Shown here: piece after piece, positions 18,627 to 29,016 of the stretch
How the letters are laid out: every line of letters starts with the position of its first letter
Numbering within the stretch: the first letter of the stretch is position 1
NCBI GenBank assembly: GCA_937925925.1
Contig: CALANA010000208.1
Coordinates: forward strand, 1 to 52,419
Source of the DNA: an uncultured Chloroflexales bacterium
GTDB taxonomy: Bacteria; Chloroflexota; Chloroflexia; Chloroflexales; Chloroflexaceae
Reading direction: 5' to 3'
DNA length: 52,419 bases
The notes under the pieces: model-generated
What the model saw: only the letters and a program-made list of their open reading frames with translations
Told to the model about the DNA's origin: nothing
Database searches by the model: none
Position numbers and translations under genes: made by a program

Positions 18627-18655
18627 CCTCCCGCGCCATAACCAGGCGCGGGAGG
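18627..18655. terminator. Stem-loop between convergent genes
   Basis: CCTCCCGCGCC / GGCGCGGGAGG, a perfect 11-bp GC-rich stem with a 7-nt loop. On the minus strand a T6 run lies 12 nt beyond the stem (18610-18615), so it could terminate the minus-strand kinase gene; no T-run follows on the plus strand. Confidence 0.45.
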
Positions 18656-18749
18656 GCGAACACCGTGGAGGCATGTCCTAGATGTCTGTGCGTGCAAGCA
18701 CCCTGCGTGTGATTATGGCGCGGGCGGTAGAATGAACGTACCCTTGTTG

Positions 18750-19811
18750 CTATGCCGCGAGTGCTGGTTCAAGCTCGTTTTTTTGCCCCTCGATCTGCGC
18801 CTGGGTGTTCACGTCATTCCACTGCATCGTCAATTGTTTGCTGTGGGCCTGCATCCACAGAGATAGCTCACGGCCTTGATCTAGCACCGACTGGTGATAA
18901 TCTGGTGCCCCTTCCGGAGTTGAAATCACCCGGCCCAGTTCACCTTGCAGCCACAGTGCTTCCAGAACGACCGGTAATGCCGTTATTTCTGCCGATGTGA
19001 GCGGGAAGACGCGGGCATAGGCAGAGATAAAGCGTACTGCCTGCTTTTCATCCAGTGGTCCCTGGAACAAACCCCAGGATATGGGGCTATTGGCTGGCTT
19101 GGTGGAAGCAAAAGCGACAAGGGCATCCGCAATATCGACAATGCGTGCATCATAGGCCGCCTGATCAAAATCGAGCAAAGCGACGACATGGTCATGCTCA
19201 AACAACAAATTATCACGGTGAATATCGCCATGAATAACCAGATGCGGTAGTGTGGTATATTCTTTGTCTTTGAGCATGGTACGTAACTGCGCAGCCCGGT
19301 TGGAATACCAGGTAAGTGGTTCATATAGATCGCCCATAATATCGTTCATGATGAGCGTCTCAGTTAACGCCATAATGGTCGATGCACTGTAGCGCGTGCC
19401 AGGGTTTTCGGCTGGTGGTGGAAAATGCTGCACAATGCGATGATACTGTGCCAGAGTAGCCCCAATATCTGTCAACTGTTGTAGCCGTTGGGGATCATAA
19501 TCGCTGCCATGCACATAGGTCATGATCTCATGCAACCGCCCATCAAGATGGAGCAGCGTATCGCCTGTATTGGTGGGTACTAATGCTGGTGTTGGAAATG
19601 CATGCTCAACCAGGCAGTTGATCAATGCATGGCGATACCGATGCGCGGATTCACTCAAGCGGCGATGGTTCCGCCGTACCACAAAACGCCCGGCACTGGT
19701 CTGGATAAAAGCCGTCTCGTTCACGAAACCACGGTACGCCTGGGTAACGCCATAGAGCTTCCCTAGCGCATAGAATGTCAAAATGTGTTCAATATCAGTT
19801 AAAGAAAGCAA
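18750..19811 (-). CDS. APH/choline-kinase-like phosphotransferase
   Basis: 353 residues of the aminoglycoside-phosphotransferase superfamily (including homoserine kinase type II, CotS and choline kinases). The catalytic loop HGDIHRDNLLF and the metal-binding LLDFDQAAYD are intact. The N-lobe FVNETAFIQTSAGRFVVRRN shows the nucleotide-binding strands with the VVRR position in place of Lys. The start is TTG with AAGGTGAT 5 nt upstream; no nearby ATG fits the domain. The substrate is unknown; the absence of resistance genes nearby argues for a housekeeping small-molecule kinase. It is monocistronic. Confidence 0.8.
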   Translation of the reverse strand: MLSLTDIEHILTFYALGKLYGVTQAYRGFVNETAFIQTSAGRFVVRRNHRRLSESAHRYRHALINCLVEHAFPTPALVPTNTGDTLLHLDGRLHEIMTYVHGSDYDPQRLQQLTDIGATLAQYHRIVQHFPPPAENPGTRYSASTIMALTETLIMNDIMGDLYEPLTWYSNRAAQLRTMLKDKEYTTLPHLVIHGDIHRDNLLFEHDHVVALLDFDQAAYDARIVDIADALVAFASTKPANSPISWGLFQGPLDEKQAVRFISAYARVFPLTSAEITALPVVLEALWLQGELGRVISTPEGAPDYHQSVLDQGRELSLWMQAHSKQLTMQWNDVNTQAQIEGQKNELEPALAA

Positions 19812-20746
19812 CGTTGATCACCTTTATATGTAATCGCAAACAGGTATCAATCAACATCCTCGACGGGTCAAGGTATCTCTGCCTGTTTGCCATTATCGCT
19901 ATTACCCAACGTCAATGCACAGCATGGATAACCACTGGTAACAGGAATGCAGGTAACCGCCCTGCTGGTTCCAGTAACGACCAGAAAACACAGATCCAGA
20001 TTGGTTTATCGGTCTGTCAACATCGCTCCAATAGCGAGCGAGAGGTGTCCTTCATGCCTGCTCACGACGCACGTCCCTACCAGATCGTCGTAACGATAAC
20101 GAAGAACGGTAGCCCTGTCGCTGGTTATGATGTGGACACTGGTCGTTGCTTCTGCGCTATGGTGACGCCGGGTTACAACTTAGAAACCACAGCACTGAGT
20201 CATTAGTGAAGAAAGACTCAATATCAGTCTCCTCATGATAGTTACGGCGGAGTTACAGGGTGGAGATCATAGCGATAGTGTGGTGAAACCTGAACAGCAG
20301 GCAATGCCGTGTGGAATTGGAGATGATCCAAGCACATTGTGCGCCAGCATAACACAGGCATACCTGGTAATAGAGAGTCCAGTGTGCGCCGGGTGGTGTG
20401 CAGAATCCAGGCGCAGTTATACTCCCTTCGATACGGCGCTTCTGGCCGGTTCTGGCTGATCAACCGGTCGGATTATTCTAGATCTTACAGTTATGATTAA
20501 TAATAATTATTGCCCTGAAATGTATATGAATGTTGTAGGATGATAACGTAGTGTAGTGTTCCCTTTCCGCCGTTCTTCGGCATAGCCCGCTATACTGGAA
20601 CAATAGGCTGATCGAAGAGTACGATAGCTAATCGCTCGATAGTGATAAATATATCAGACGACTAGTTCCAGCGTTGCGAATTCAGCAGGTGTATGCTTTT
20701 GTCTGCCAGGGAGTGGCGGTGAAATATGTCGGGAGGAAGCATTATT
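19812..20746. other. Long intergenic region upstream of nifJ
   Basis: About 930 bp between the divergent APH-type gene and nifJ. Apart from one weak small frame (20054-20206) I see no gene. The 20470-20560 part is AT-rich (ATTAATAATAATTATT) and a TATACT word lies at 20591-20596 without a good -35 box. The length and AT-rich core suggest regulatory DNA for nifJ, but no specific operator is recognisable. Confidence 0.4.
20054..20206 (+). CDS. Small hypothetical protein (50 aa), doubtful
   Basis: A 50-codon frame starting at an ATG with GAGAGGTG 6 nt upstream. The peptide contains RPYQIVVTITKNGSPVAGYD and a CxC pair. The ribosome site and beta-strand-like pattern are the only support. I do not recognise it, and codon use is uninformative at this length. 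It may be a chance frame in regulatory DNA. Confidence 0.25.
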   Translation: MPAHDARPYQIVVTITKNGSPVAGYDVDTGRCFCAMVTPGYNLETTALSH

Positions 20747-23700
20747 ATGACACGCATACGAGCAACCATTGACGGCAATGAGGCTGCTGCGCGCATTGCT
20801 CACCGGTTGAGCGAAGTGATTGCGATTTATCCGATCACTCCGTCAACGCCGATGGGCGAACTGGCTGATGCATGGTCAGCCGTTGGTAATCCCAACATCT
20901 GGGGCACAGTGCCTTCCGTTATTGAAATGCAGTCGGAAGGTGGTGCAGCCGGTGCGGTGCATGGGGCTCTACAAACGGGTGCGTTAACAACGACGTTTAC
21001 TGCCTCGCAGGGATTGTTGTTGATGATCCCGAACATGTATAAAATTGCAGGTGAATTGACATCAGTTGTCATACATGTGGCGGCGCGCTCGCTAGCCGCA
21101 CAGGGCTTATCCATTTATGGCGATCATTCAGACGTCATGGCCGTGCGTGCCACAGGCTTTGCGTTATTGGCCTCATGTTCTGTCCAGGAAGCCCAGGATC
21201 TGGCTTTGATTGCCCACGCGGCAACGCTTGAGGCCCGTGTCCCCTTTATTCACTTTTTTGATGGGTTTCGGACATCGCACGAAGTGAACAAGATCGAACA
21301 GCTTGATGATGATGATCTCCGGGCGATGATTGATGATGACCTGGTGCGCGCTCACCGGGAGCGTGGGCTGTCGCCGGATCGTCCCTTCATTCGGGGTACA
21401 GCGCAGAATCCCGATGTCTATTTTCAGGCTCGTGAAACTGTTAATCCGTTCTATCATCATTGCCCGACCATTGTGCAGAAAACCATGGACAAGTTTGCGG
21501 CACTGGTTGGTCGTCAGTATCATTTGTTCGACTATACTGGTGTTCCCGATGCGGAGTATGTCCTGGTCGCCATGGGTTCCGGGGCCGAGGTCATCCAGGA
21601 AACTGTCAAGTATCTGGTTGAACGCGGCGAAAAAGTGGGTGTCGTGACGGTACGTCTGTTCCGGCCATTTTCCATCGAACGTTTTGTGCAGGCACTACCA
21701 GCTACGGTGAAGGCGATTGCGGTGCTGGATCGTACCAAAGAACCTGGGAGCGCAGGTGAGCCGTTGTATCAGGATGTGGTTACGGCTATTGACGAAGGAA
21801 TGGCCCAGGGATTGGCTACTTTCAGCACGAAACCCCATATGATCGGCGGGCGCTATGGCCTCTCTTCCAAAGATTTTACGCCCGGAATGGTCAAAGGTGT
21901 GTTCGATGAACTGAAGAAGGCCCGCCCTAAGAACCACTTTACGATCGGTATTGTTGATGACCTCTCGCATACGAGCCTGGAGTACGACCCCTATTTTGAT
22001 ATTACGGATCCCTCAACCATCCAGTGTGTCTTCTGGGGCCTGGGTGCCGATGGTACCGTGGGGGCCAACAAGAACTCGATCAAGATTATCGGGGAAGAAA
22101 CCGACAACTATGCCCAGGGGCATTTTGTCTACGACTCGAAGAAGTCTGGCTCGGTAACGATCTCCTATTTACGGTTCGGGCCTGAACCTATTCGTGCCCC
22201 TTATCTGATCAATAATGCCAACTTCGTTGCCTGTCACCAGTTTAGCTTCCTGGAGCGTCTGGATGTATTACGCCCGGCAGTATCGGGTGCGGTGTTCTTG
22301 CTGAACAGCATTTATGGCCCCGACGAAGTCTGGGATCATTTGCCGCGTGAGGTGCAAGAGACGATTATTGCTAAAAAGTTACGTTTTTATGTGATCGACG
22401 CCTACGAAGTGGCTCACCAGACGGGTATGGGTGGGCGGATCAACACGGTCATGCAGACCTGCTTCTTTGCGATCAGTGGCGTGTTACCACGTGATCAGGC
22501 GATTGCCAAGATCAAAGAGACGATCAAGAAGACCTATGGCAAGCGTGGCGAGGCGGTAGTACAGCAGAATTATCGGGCGGTTGATGAAACGCTGGCACAC
22601 CTGTACGAGGTGAAAGTGCCAGATCGTGTCACCAGTACGCTCTCTCGTCGCCCACCGGTACCTGCAGAAGCCCCTCAGTTTGTACGTGATGTGCTGGGCC
22701 AGATGATCGTTGGCGATGGTGATATGTTGCCCGTCAGTGTCTTACCAGCCGATGGTACCTATCCTTCGGGCACAACGAAATGGGAAAAACGGAACATTAC
22801 ACTCGAAATTCCAGTCTGGGAGCCGGATCTGTGTATTCAGTGTGGCAAGTGTGCCTTTGTGTGTCCGCATGCGGTTATTCGGCCCAAAGTGTATGAACCG
22901 GCTTTGCTTGACCAGGCACCGCCAACGTTTAAGAGTGCGGTTGGGCGGGCCAAAGAGTTTCGGGATGCCCGTTATACGATACAGGTGGCACCCGAAGATT
23001 GCACCGGGTGCAGTCTGTGTGTCGAGGTGTGTCCGGCCAAAGATAAGAGCCAGGTGGGACGTAAGGCGATCAATATGGCGGCGCAACCCCCTCTTCGCGA
23101 ACAGGAGCGAGCTAACTGGGACTTTTTCCTGCAGTTGCCCGAAGTTGATCGGACGAAGATCAGTCTAAGCACGGTGCGCAATTCACAATTGGTGACGCCG
23201 TTGTTTGAGTTCTCCGGGGCCTGTGCCGGCTGTGGCGAGACGCCCTATCTCAAGCTTGTCTCACAACTGTTTGGTGATCGAGCGATTATTGCCAATGCTA
23301 CGGGATGTTCATCGATCTACGGCGGCAACTTGCCTACCACACCCTGGACGGTCAACAAAGATGGGCGTGGCCCGGCCTGGTCAAACTCGTTGTTTGAAGA
23401 TAATGCCGAGTTTGGCCTGGGGATGCGTATGACGCTCGATAAACAACTGGAATATGCCCGTGAGCTATTGCCGAGCTTCACCGGTCAGCTTGATGCTGAT
23501 CTGGTGTATGCGTTGCTGCATGCTGAACAACATGATGATGCCGGGATTAAAGCCCAGCGCGACCGTGTCGCTATTCTCAAGCAGCGTCTGGCCGGTATTG
23601 ATCACCCGCGAGCGCGTGATCTGCTCAGTCTGGCCGATGTACTGGTCAAGAAGAGTGTGTGGATCATTGGCGGCGATGGCTGGGCCTATGACATCGGCTA

Positions 23701-24313
23701 TGGTGGCCTGGATCATGTCCTGGCTTCCGGGCGGAATGTGAACGTGCTGGTGCTAGATACCGAGGTGTACTCCAATACCGGCGGTCAGGCGTCGAAGTCA
23801 ACTCCACGAGCGGCGATTGCCAAGTTTGCTGCCCAGGGGAAAAGTTTGCCTAAGAAAGACCTGGGGATGATCGCTATGGCCTATGGCTATGTTTATGTCG
23901 CACGGGTTGCGATGGGCTATAGCGACATTCAGACGTTGCAAGCTTTGCGTGAGGCCGAAGCCTATGATGGCCCGTCGCTGGTGATTGCCTACAGCCACTG
24001 TATTGCCCACGGCATCAATATGCGCAAGGGTCTGGATCAGCAACGCCTGGCAGTCCAGGCCGGGCTGTGGACGCTCTACCGCTACAACCCGGTACTGATT
24101 GAACAGGGCAAGAATCCGTTGACACTGGACTCAAAAGAGCCGACTATTCCAGTCGATCAATACGCCTACAATGAAACGCGCTATCGCATGCTCGTACAGA
24201 GCAATGAACATCGCGCCGAGGAGTTAATGCAACAGGCCCAGCGTGATGTGCGCAGTCGTTGGGATCACTATCGGCATATGGTTGCGGTATTAGAGCCGGA
24301 AGACAACGATTAG
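20747..24313 (+). CDS. nifJ: Pyruvate:ferredoxin (flavodoxin) oxidoreductase, single-chain
   Basis: 1188 residues, the full length of the homodimeric NifJ/PFOR type. It oxidises pyruvate with CoA to acetyl-CoA, CO2 and reduced ferredoxin, or runs in reverse. Domains in order: pyrophosphate-type domain I with YPITPSTPMGELAD; domain II; gamma (EKR-like) domain with NKNSIKIIGEE; two [4Fe-4S] motifs CIQCGKCAFVCP near residue 694 and CTGCSLCVEVCP near 751; the thiamine-diphosphate domain starting CAGCGETPY near 825, with GGDGWAYDIGYGG and SNTGGQASKSTPR. No Cys is missing. The start at 20747 follows GGGAGGAAG; an ATG at 20726 is in frame but less well placed. The downstream DHOD-like and hox genes share its orientation, consistent with ferredoxin/NAD(P)H/H2 balancing. 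Confidence 0.97.
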   Translation: MTRIRATIDGNEAAARIAHRLSEVIAIYPITPSTPMGELADAWSAVGNPNIWGTVPSVIEMQSEGGAAGAVHGALQTGALTTTFTASQGLLLMIPNMYKIAGELTSVVIHVAARSLAAQGLSIYGDHSDVMAVRATGFALLASCSVQEAQDLALIAHAATLEARVPFIHFFDGFRTSHEVNKIEQLDDDDLRAMIDDDLVRAHRERGLSPDRPFIRGTAQNPDVYFQARETVNPFYHHCPTIVQKTMDKFAALVGRQYHLFDYTGVPDAEYVLVAMGSGAEVIQETVKYLVERGEKVGVVTVRLFRPFSIERFVQALPATVKAIAVLDRTKEPGSAGEPLYQDVVTAIDEGMAQGLATFSTKPHMIGGRYGLSSKDFTPGMVKGVFDELKKARPKNHFTIGIVDDLSHTSLEYDPYFDITDPSTIQCVFWGLGADGTVGANKNSIKIIGEETDNYAQGHFVYDSKKSGSVTISYLRFGPEPIRAPYLINNANFVACHQFSFLERLDVLRPAVSGAVFLLNSIYGPDEVWDHLPREVQETIIAKKLRFYVIDAYEVAHQTGMGGRINTVMQTCFFAISGVLPRDQAIAKIKETIKKTYGKRGEAVVQQNYRAVDETLAHLYEVKVPDRVTSTLSRRPPVPAEAPQFVRDVLGQMIVGDGDMLPVSVLPADGTYPSGTTKWEKRNITLEIPVWEPDLCIQCGKCAFVCPHAVIRPKVYEPALLDQAPPTFKSAVGRAKEFRDARYTIQVAPEDCTGCSLCVEVCPAKDKSQVGRKAINMAAQPPLREQERANWDFFLQLPEVDRTKISLSTVRNSQLVTPLFEFSGACAGCGETPYLKLVSQLFGDRAIIANATGCSSIYGGNLPTTPWTVNKDGRGPAWSNSLFEDNAEFGLGMRMTLDKQLEYARELLPSFTGQLDADLVYALLHAEQHDDAGIKAQRDRVAILKQRLAGIDHPRARDLLSLADVLVKKSVWIIGGDGWAYDIGYGGLDHVLASGRNVNVLVLDTEVYSNTGGQASKSTPRAAIAKFAAQGKSLPKKDLGMIAMAYGYVYVARVAMGYSDIQTLQALREAEAYDGPSLVIAYSHCIAHGINMRKGLDQQRLAVQAGLWTLYRYNPVLIEQGKNPLTLDSKEPTIPVDQYAYNETRYRMLVQSNEHRAEELMQQAQRDVRSRWDHYRHMVAVLEPEDND

Positions 24314-24381
24314 TGTGTATGGACAATAGGGAGCAAGGGTGCGTAACGAGCGGTGTGCATTTTTGTGCTTGACCTGTATAA

Positions 24382-24533
24382 TGAATACCAGTTACGCGGT
24401 TCTGTTCTTGTTTTTCGCCCCACCTTTTCGCTGAAGACGAAAAGGTGGAGTGAAAGAAAACGTTTCTGCGAAGCTATCACAGACGAAAATGGTCGGTGGA
24501 TAGCCCACCGCGTAACTCGTATCATGAATACCT
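24382..24533. repeat. Palindromic intergenic element, copy C (related type)
   Basis: A perfect 10-bp outer stem GTTACGCGGT / ACCGCGTAAC (24391-24400, 24507-24516) is extended outward by matching GAATACC words. The inner stem CCACCTTTTCG / CGAAAAGGTGG (24420-24430, 24438-24448) has the same core as copy A. It lies between nifJ and the DHOD-like gene, in the leader of the latter. A TATAAT word at 24377-24382 sits at its left edge without a clear -35 box. A role as terminator or attenuator is possible, but there is no T-run. Confidence 0.55.
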
Positions 24534-24591
24534 GGGTACGGTGGCTTATGGATCATACCCGTGCAAAACAGTACGGGAAGGAGCAGTGAAG

Positions 24592-25629
24592 ATGCCTGAC
24601 TTGACGACGAAATATCTGGGCCTGGAGCTGAAAAACCCGATTGTGGCCTCATCATCGCCACTTTCCAAAAAAGTTGACAGTGCCCGCCGCCTGGAAGAGG
24701 CCGGGGTGTCAGCGATTGTAATGTACTCGCTCTTTGAAGAACAGATCATTCACGAAAGTCTGGAACTGGATTACTACCTGACACGCGGCACCAATACCTA
24801 CGCCGAGGCGCTGTCCTATCTTCCAGACATTGGGAACTATAGTATTGGCCCGGAGGCGTATGTTGAGAATTTGTATCAGATCAAACAGGCTGTCAACATT
24901 CCGGTTATCGGTAGTCTGAATGGGGTCTCGACTGGCGGTTGGATCGAGTACGCCAAAAAAATTGAAGATGCGGGAGCCGACGCGCTGGAGCTGAATATCT
25001 ACTATTTGCCCACCGACCCGGATCTGACGAGTAGCCAGATCGAACAGGCCGACATTACCCTGGTACGTGATATTTGTGCCCGTATCACGATTCCCGTTGG
25101 GGTCAAACTCAGTCCCTACTACACCGCGCTCCCCAATCTTATTCAGCGTATGGTTGAAGCAGGGGCCAGCGGGTTTGTGTTGTTTAATCGCTTCTATCAG
25201 CCCGATCTCGATCTCGAAGCGCTGGAGGTTGTGCCGCACCTGATTTTGAGCGAGTCGTATGAAATGCGCTTGCCCCTGCGCTGGATCGCTCTGCTTTATG
25301 GTAAAGTCAAGGCTGACTTCGCACTGACCAGCGGCGTGCATACCTCTGAAGACATTATCAAAGCAGTGATGGCTGGCGCGAGCGTGACGATGATGACCTC
25401 AGAGTTGTTGCGCAATGGCCCCCGACGGGTGAAAACATTGCAGGAAGAGTTGCAGTTCTGGATGGAAGATAACGAATATGAGTCGATCTTGCAAATGCGG
25501 GGCAGCATGAGTCAGCAGTCAGTCGCCGAGCCGTCGGCATTTGAGCGGGCGAACTATATTAAGGTACTCTCGTCGTATAATGAACGGTCTGAATTTTCAC
25601 ACCGGGTCATTCCGCCTCGATCAACATAG
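24592..25629 (+). CDS. Dihydroorotate dehydrogenase-like flavoprotein
   Basis: 345-residue FMN-type TIM barrel of the dihydroorotate dehydrogenase class 1 superfamily. Visible: [14 protein letters not shown] at the N-terminus, [33 protein letters not shown] with the conserved Lys, and the phosphate-site segment [20 protein letters not shown]. The catalytic-base region does not match that of true PyrD, and pyrimidine genes are absent. Genes of this type are known beside nifJ and hox genes in cyanobacteria and other phototrophs, so a redox role coupled to PFOR is more likely than pyrimidine synthesis (inference). AAGGAG lies about 10 nt before the ATG. hoxE follows after 21 bp, so it is probably the first gene of the hox operon. 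Confidence 0.85.
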   Translation: MPDLTTKYLGLELKNPIVASSSPLSKKVDSARRLEEAGVSAIVMYSLFEEQIIHESLELDYYLTRGTNTYAEALSYLPDIGNYSIGPEAYVENLYQIKQAVNIPVIGSLNGVSTGGWIEYAKKIEDAGADALELNIYYLPTDPDLTSSQIEQADITLVRDICARITIPVGVKLSPYYTALPNLIQRMVEAGASGFVLFNRFYQPDLDLEALEVVPHLILSESYEMRLPLRWIALLYGKVKADFALTSGVHTSEDIIKAVMAGASVTMMTSELLRNGPRRVKTLQEELQFWMEDNEYESILQMRGSMSQQSVAEPSAFERANYIKVLSSYNERSEFSHRVIPPRST

Positions 25630-25650
25630 ACAAAGAAGGTGCGGTGACGG

Positions 25651-26154
25651 ATGGATATGCGAAAAGTTGCTCCACCTTCAGACGATAAGCGCTGGCGCGT
25701 CGTCGGAGCAACGATGCGCCGTATGGGCTATGGGCATCATGCCTTAATTGAGACCCTGCATAGCATTCAGGAGTCTTTTGGTTATCTGGATGAAGATGCC
25801 TTGCGCTATGTTGCCACTACGCTGCGTTTGCCGTTGAGCCGGGTCTATGGTGTTGCCACGTTTTACCAGTTCTTCCGGCTCAAACCAAAAGGTGAGCATC
25901 ATACCTGTGTTATTTGCGTTGGTACGGCCTGTCACCTCAAGGGAGCCACCACGATCCTCGAACAACTGGAGCAACGGTTAGGCATAAAACCCGGTGGTGC
26001 CACAGCCGATGGCAAGGTGTCGCTGTTGACCGCCCGCTGTCTCGCGTCCTGTGGTCTGGCACCGGCAGTGGTGTTAGACGGCAAAGTGATGGGCAAGTTT
26101 ACTGCTGACGCTGCGATCGCCTGGATACAGAAATGGGTAGCCCATGATACCTGA
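25651..26154 (+). CDS. hoxE: HoxE, diaphorase subunit of bidirectional NAD(P)-reducing hydrogenase
   Basis: 167 residues related to NuoE. It carries one [2Fe-2S] cluster through CVGTAC near residue 90-95 and ARCLASCG near 130, and contributes to the diaphorase module with HoxF and HoxU. The VYGVATFYQFF motif is typical of NuoE/HoxE. The presence of hoxE marks the five-subunit type known from cyanobacteria and phototrophic bacteria. A second ATG lies two codons downstream. The 3' end overlaps hoxF by 11 nt. Confidence 0.95.
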   Translation: MDMRKVAPPSDDKRWRVVGATMRRMGYGHHALIETLHSIQESFGYLDEDALRYVATTLRLPLSRVYGVATFYQFFRLKPKGEHHTCVICVGTACHLKGATTILEQLEQRLGIKPGGATADGKVSLLTARCLASCGLAPAVVLDGKVMGKFTADAAIAWIQKWVAHDT

Positions 26155-27754
26155 AGAGTTGGAAAAAATAGCGCTTGCGACCCGTGCCGAACAGGAGGCG
26201 TTGTCCCATCAATTACGGGTTTGCACCGGCACTGGTTGCCTGGCGCTGCACAGCGATCACCTCAAGGATAGTTTGACCAGCGTGATCAAGCAACGCGGTC
26301 TCGAACAAAGCTGCGCCGTCAAGGGAGTGGGCTGTATGGGCCTCTGTGCGCTTGGCCCACTCGTGGCAATCCAGCCGCAGTCTACCCTGTATCAGCGAGT
26401 GACGGTTGATGACGCCATTGCGATTATCGACCATCTGGATACTCAGCCCATCGATCACCTGTTGTGCCCAACTGATATTCCCTTTTTTCAGCGCCAACAC
26501 AAGATTGTGCTGGAAAACACAGGCCAGATCGACCCCGACCATATTGAGGACTATATTGCCGCCGATGGCTACACGGCGCTGATCCAGGCGTTGACCGAGA
26601 TGACGCCCTCGGAAGTGATTGAACAGGTGGTGCGCAGTGGTCTGCGCGGACGGGGCGGAGCAGGATATCCGACCGGCTTGAAGTGGAGTACCGTATCCAA
26701 AGTCAGGAGTACGCGCAAGTTTGTGATCTGCAATGGTGATGAAGGTGATCCGGGTGCCTTTATGGATCGCAGTGTGCTAGAGAGTGACCCGCACCGCATT
26801 ATCGAGGGCATGGCACTGGCGGCCTATGCAGTTGGTGCCAGCGAGGGTTTTATCTATGTGCGCGGCGAGTATGATCTGGCAATCAAGCGCCTTAAGACAG
26901 CTATTCGCCAGGCCGAACGTCTGGGTATTCTGGGCAAGAGTATTTGCAGTACCACCTTCGATTTTCACCTCGAAACGCGGTTAGGAGCTGGCGCTTTTGT
27001 GTGTGGTGAGGAAACGGCATTGATTGCCACCATTGAAGGCCAGCGTGGTAATCCCCGCCCACGCCCGCCCTATCCGGCTGAATATGGATTGTGGGGCTTT
27101 CCCACCCTCATCAACAATGTCGAGACGCTGGCGAACATCCCGCCTATTATCCGCAATGGCGGTGACTGGTTTGCCGCGATTGGGATTGACCATAGCAAGG
27201 GCACCAAGGTCTTCTCGCTCACTGGCCCCGTGCGTAACACGGGCTTGATCGAGGTGCCGATGGGTATGACTCTGCGTGAGATTATCTTCGAGGTTGGTGG
27301 TGGGATGACCGAAGGCCATGCCTTCAAAGCGGTTCAGACCGGTGGGCCATCGGGCGGATGTTTGCCAGAACAGCATCTTGATCTACCGGTCGGTTATGAC
27401 TCGCTGGCCCAGGTTGGTACCATTATGGGCTCTGGCGGTATGATCGTGATCGATGATACGGCCAGCATGGTAGATGTGGCGCGCTATTTTATGGAATTTT
27501 GCAAGACCGAGTCGTGCGGCAAGTGTGTCCCCTGTCGCGTCGGGACAGTGCAACTCTCCAATTTGCTGGGGCGCTTTACCGAGGGCAGCGCTACTGCCGA
27601 GGATTTGACACTGCTCGAAGAACTGTGTGATCTAGTCAAACAAACCAGTTTGTGCGGGTTGGGGCAGTCGGCGCCCAATCCAGTTCTCAGTACCCTGCGC
27701 TATTTCCGCAATGAATATCTGGCGCATATGGCGAAAGGGGTTGCGACACAATGA
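26144..27754 (+). CDS. hoxF: HoxF, NAD(P)H/FMN-binding diaphorase subunit
   Basis: 536 residues, NuoF-like with an N-terminal thioredoxin-like [2Fe-2S] domain ([11 protein letters not shown] and [12 protein letters not shown]). The NAD(P)-binding glycine-rich loop is [16 protein letters not shown], the FMN site [12 protein letters not shown], and the [4Fe-4S] motif [11 protein letters not shown] with a distal Cys in [11 protein letters not shown]. It transfers electrons between NAD(P)H and the hydrogenase. It overlaps hoxE (11 nt) and hoxU (4 nt), as expected for a translationally coupled complex operon. Confidence 0.96.
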   Translation: MIPEELEKIALATRAEQEALSHQLRVCTGTGCLALHSDHLKDSLTSVIKQRGLEQSCAVKGVGCMGLCALGPLVAIQPQSTLYQRVTVDDAIAIIDHLDTQPIDHLLCPTDIPFFQRQHKIVLENTGQIDPDHIEDYIAADGYTALIQALTEMTPSEVIEQVVRSGLRGRGGAGYPTGLKWSTVSKVRSTRKFVICNGDEGDPGAFMDRSVLESDPHRIIEGMALAAYAVGASEGFIYVRGEYDLAIKRLKTAIRQAERLGILGKSICSTTFDFHLETRLGAGAFVCGEETALIATIEGQRGNPRPRPPYPAEYGLWGFPTLINNVETLANIPPIIRNGGDWFAAIGIDHSKGTKVFSLTGPVRNTGLIEVPMGMTLREIIFEVGGGMTEGHAFKAVQTGGPSGGCLPEQHLDLPVGYDSLAQVGTIMGSGGMIVIDDTASMVDVARYFMEFCKTESCGKCVPCRVGTVQLSNLLGRFTEGSATAEDLTLLEELCDLVKQTSLCGLGQSAPNPVLSTLRYFRNEYLAHMAKGVATQ

Positions 27755-28470
27755 CGTTACCGATACGGGTGCGCACTCTCAAAATAGATGATCGTGATGT
27801 GAGCGCACGTGAAGATGAGACCATCCTTGAGGTTGCGCGTGAAAATGGGATTGACATCCCGTCCCTCTGTTACCTGGAGGGGTTGTCGGCTGTTGGGGGC
27901 TGTCGGCTGTGCCTGGTTGATGTGCGTGGTGTTCCACGTCCGGTGCCGGCCTGTGTGACGCGGGTCGAAGAGGGGATGCAGATTACGACGAACTCGGAGC
28001 GTATTGTGAAGTATCGCCGCATGAATCTCGAGTTGCTGTTTACCGAAGGCAACCACATCTGCGCAGTCTGTGTATCCAATGGGCGCTGTGAATTACAAGG
28101 CCTGGCGCAATCCTTTGGCATGACCCATGTACACTTCCCCTACCTCTATCCACAGTTGAAGGTCGATGCCTCGCACGAACGCTATGTGATTGACCATAAC
28201 CGCTGTGTGTTGTGTATGCGCTGTGTACGGGTCTGTGATGAAATTGAGGGTGCCCATACATGGGATGTGATGGGACGTGGGATTGAGGCGCAGGTGATTA
28301 CTGATCTGAATCAACCCTGGGGTACCTCCGATACCTGCACCAGTTGTGGCAAATGTGTGCATGTCTGTCCCACCGGTGCTCTCTTTGAGAAAGGCAAATC
28401 GGTGGCAGAAATGTTGAAAAAGCGCCAGTTTTTGCCCTACTTAAAACTCATGCGCGAGGAACATGTATGA
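27751..28470 (+). CDS. hoxU: HoxU, iron-sulfur diaphorase subunit
   Basis: 239 residues related to the N-terminal part of NuoG. It contains a [2Fe-2S] domain ([17 protein letters not shown] then a distal Cys in VPACVTR), a His/Cys cluster segment ([12 protein letters not shown]) and two [4Fe-4S] motifs ([11 protein letters not shown] and [12 protein letters not shown]). It relays electrons from HoxF to HoxY. It overlaps hoxF and hoxY by 4 nt each. Confidence 0.96.
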   Translation: MTLPIRVRTLKIDDRDVSAREDETILEVARENGIDIPSLCYLEGLSAVGGCRLCLVDVRGVPRPVPACVTRVEEGMQITTNSERIVKYRRMNLELLFTEGNHICAVCVSNGRCELQGLAQSFGMTHVHFPYLYPQLKVDASHERYVIDHNRCVLCMRCVRVCDEIEGAHTWDVMGRGIEAQVITDLNQPWGTSDTCTSCGKCVHVCPTGALFEKGKSVAEMLKKRQFLPYLKLMREEHV

Positions 28471-29000
28471 GCAAAGTACGTCTGGCAACAGTCTGGTTAG
28501 ATGGCTGTTCGGGGTGCCATATGTCGTTCCTGGATATGGATGAGCGGTTGATTGATCTGCTTGAACGGGTCGAACTGGTCCATAGCCCATTGATCGATCT
28601 CAAGTCCTTTCCCGACGCTGTCGATGTCACCCTGGTAGAAGGTGCGGTGAGTAGCACCGAAGACCTGGAGAAAATGCGCAAGATACGCCAGCATACTCGC
28701 ATTCTGGTCTCACTGGGTGACTGTGCGGTGACGGCCAACGTGCCCTCAATGCGCAATAACTTTGGGGTGGAAACTGTGCTGGAACGCGCCTATCAAGAGA
28801 ATGCTACAGTGCATCCCCAGGTGCCGCATGTTGATATACCAGCGTTGCTCCCACATGCCCGTCCGGTTCACGAAGTGGTTCCAGTGGATGTCTTTGTGCC
28901 TGGTTGTCCGCCAGCCGCTGATACGATAGCGTTCGTTCTAGAAGAACTGCTGGCAGGGCGGATGCCCGATCTCAGCGGCCAATCTCGTTTTGGGGCATGA
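28467..29000 (+). CDS. hoxY: HoxY, hydrogenase small subunit
   Basis: 177 residues, the usual size for group 3d small subunits. Proximal [4Fe-4S] ligands are visible in [31 protein letters not shown] and [12 protein letters not shown]. There is no Tat signal, in keeping with a cytoplasmic enzyme. The 3' end is 16 bp before hoxH. Confidence 0.95.
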   Translation: MSKVRLATVWLDGCSGCHMSFLDMDERLIDLLERVELVHSPLIDLKSFPDAVDVTLVEGAVSSTEDLEKMRKIRQHTRILVSLGDCAVTANVPSMRNNFGVETVLERAYQENATVHPQVPHVDIPALLPHARPVHEVVPVDVFVPGCPPAADTIAFVLEELLAGRMPDLSGQSRFGA

Positions 29001-29016
29001 TAAAAAGAGGGAAGTG

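Noticed and set aside
24592..25629. Classical PyrD of pyrimidine biosynthesis
   Set aside because: Linkage to nifJ and hox, lack of pyr genes and divergence of the base region favour the PyrD-like redox subfamily.
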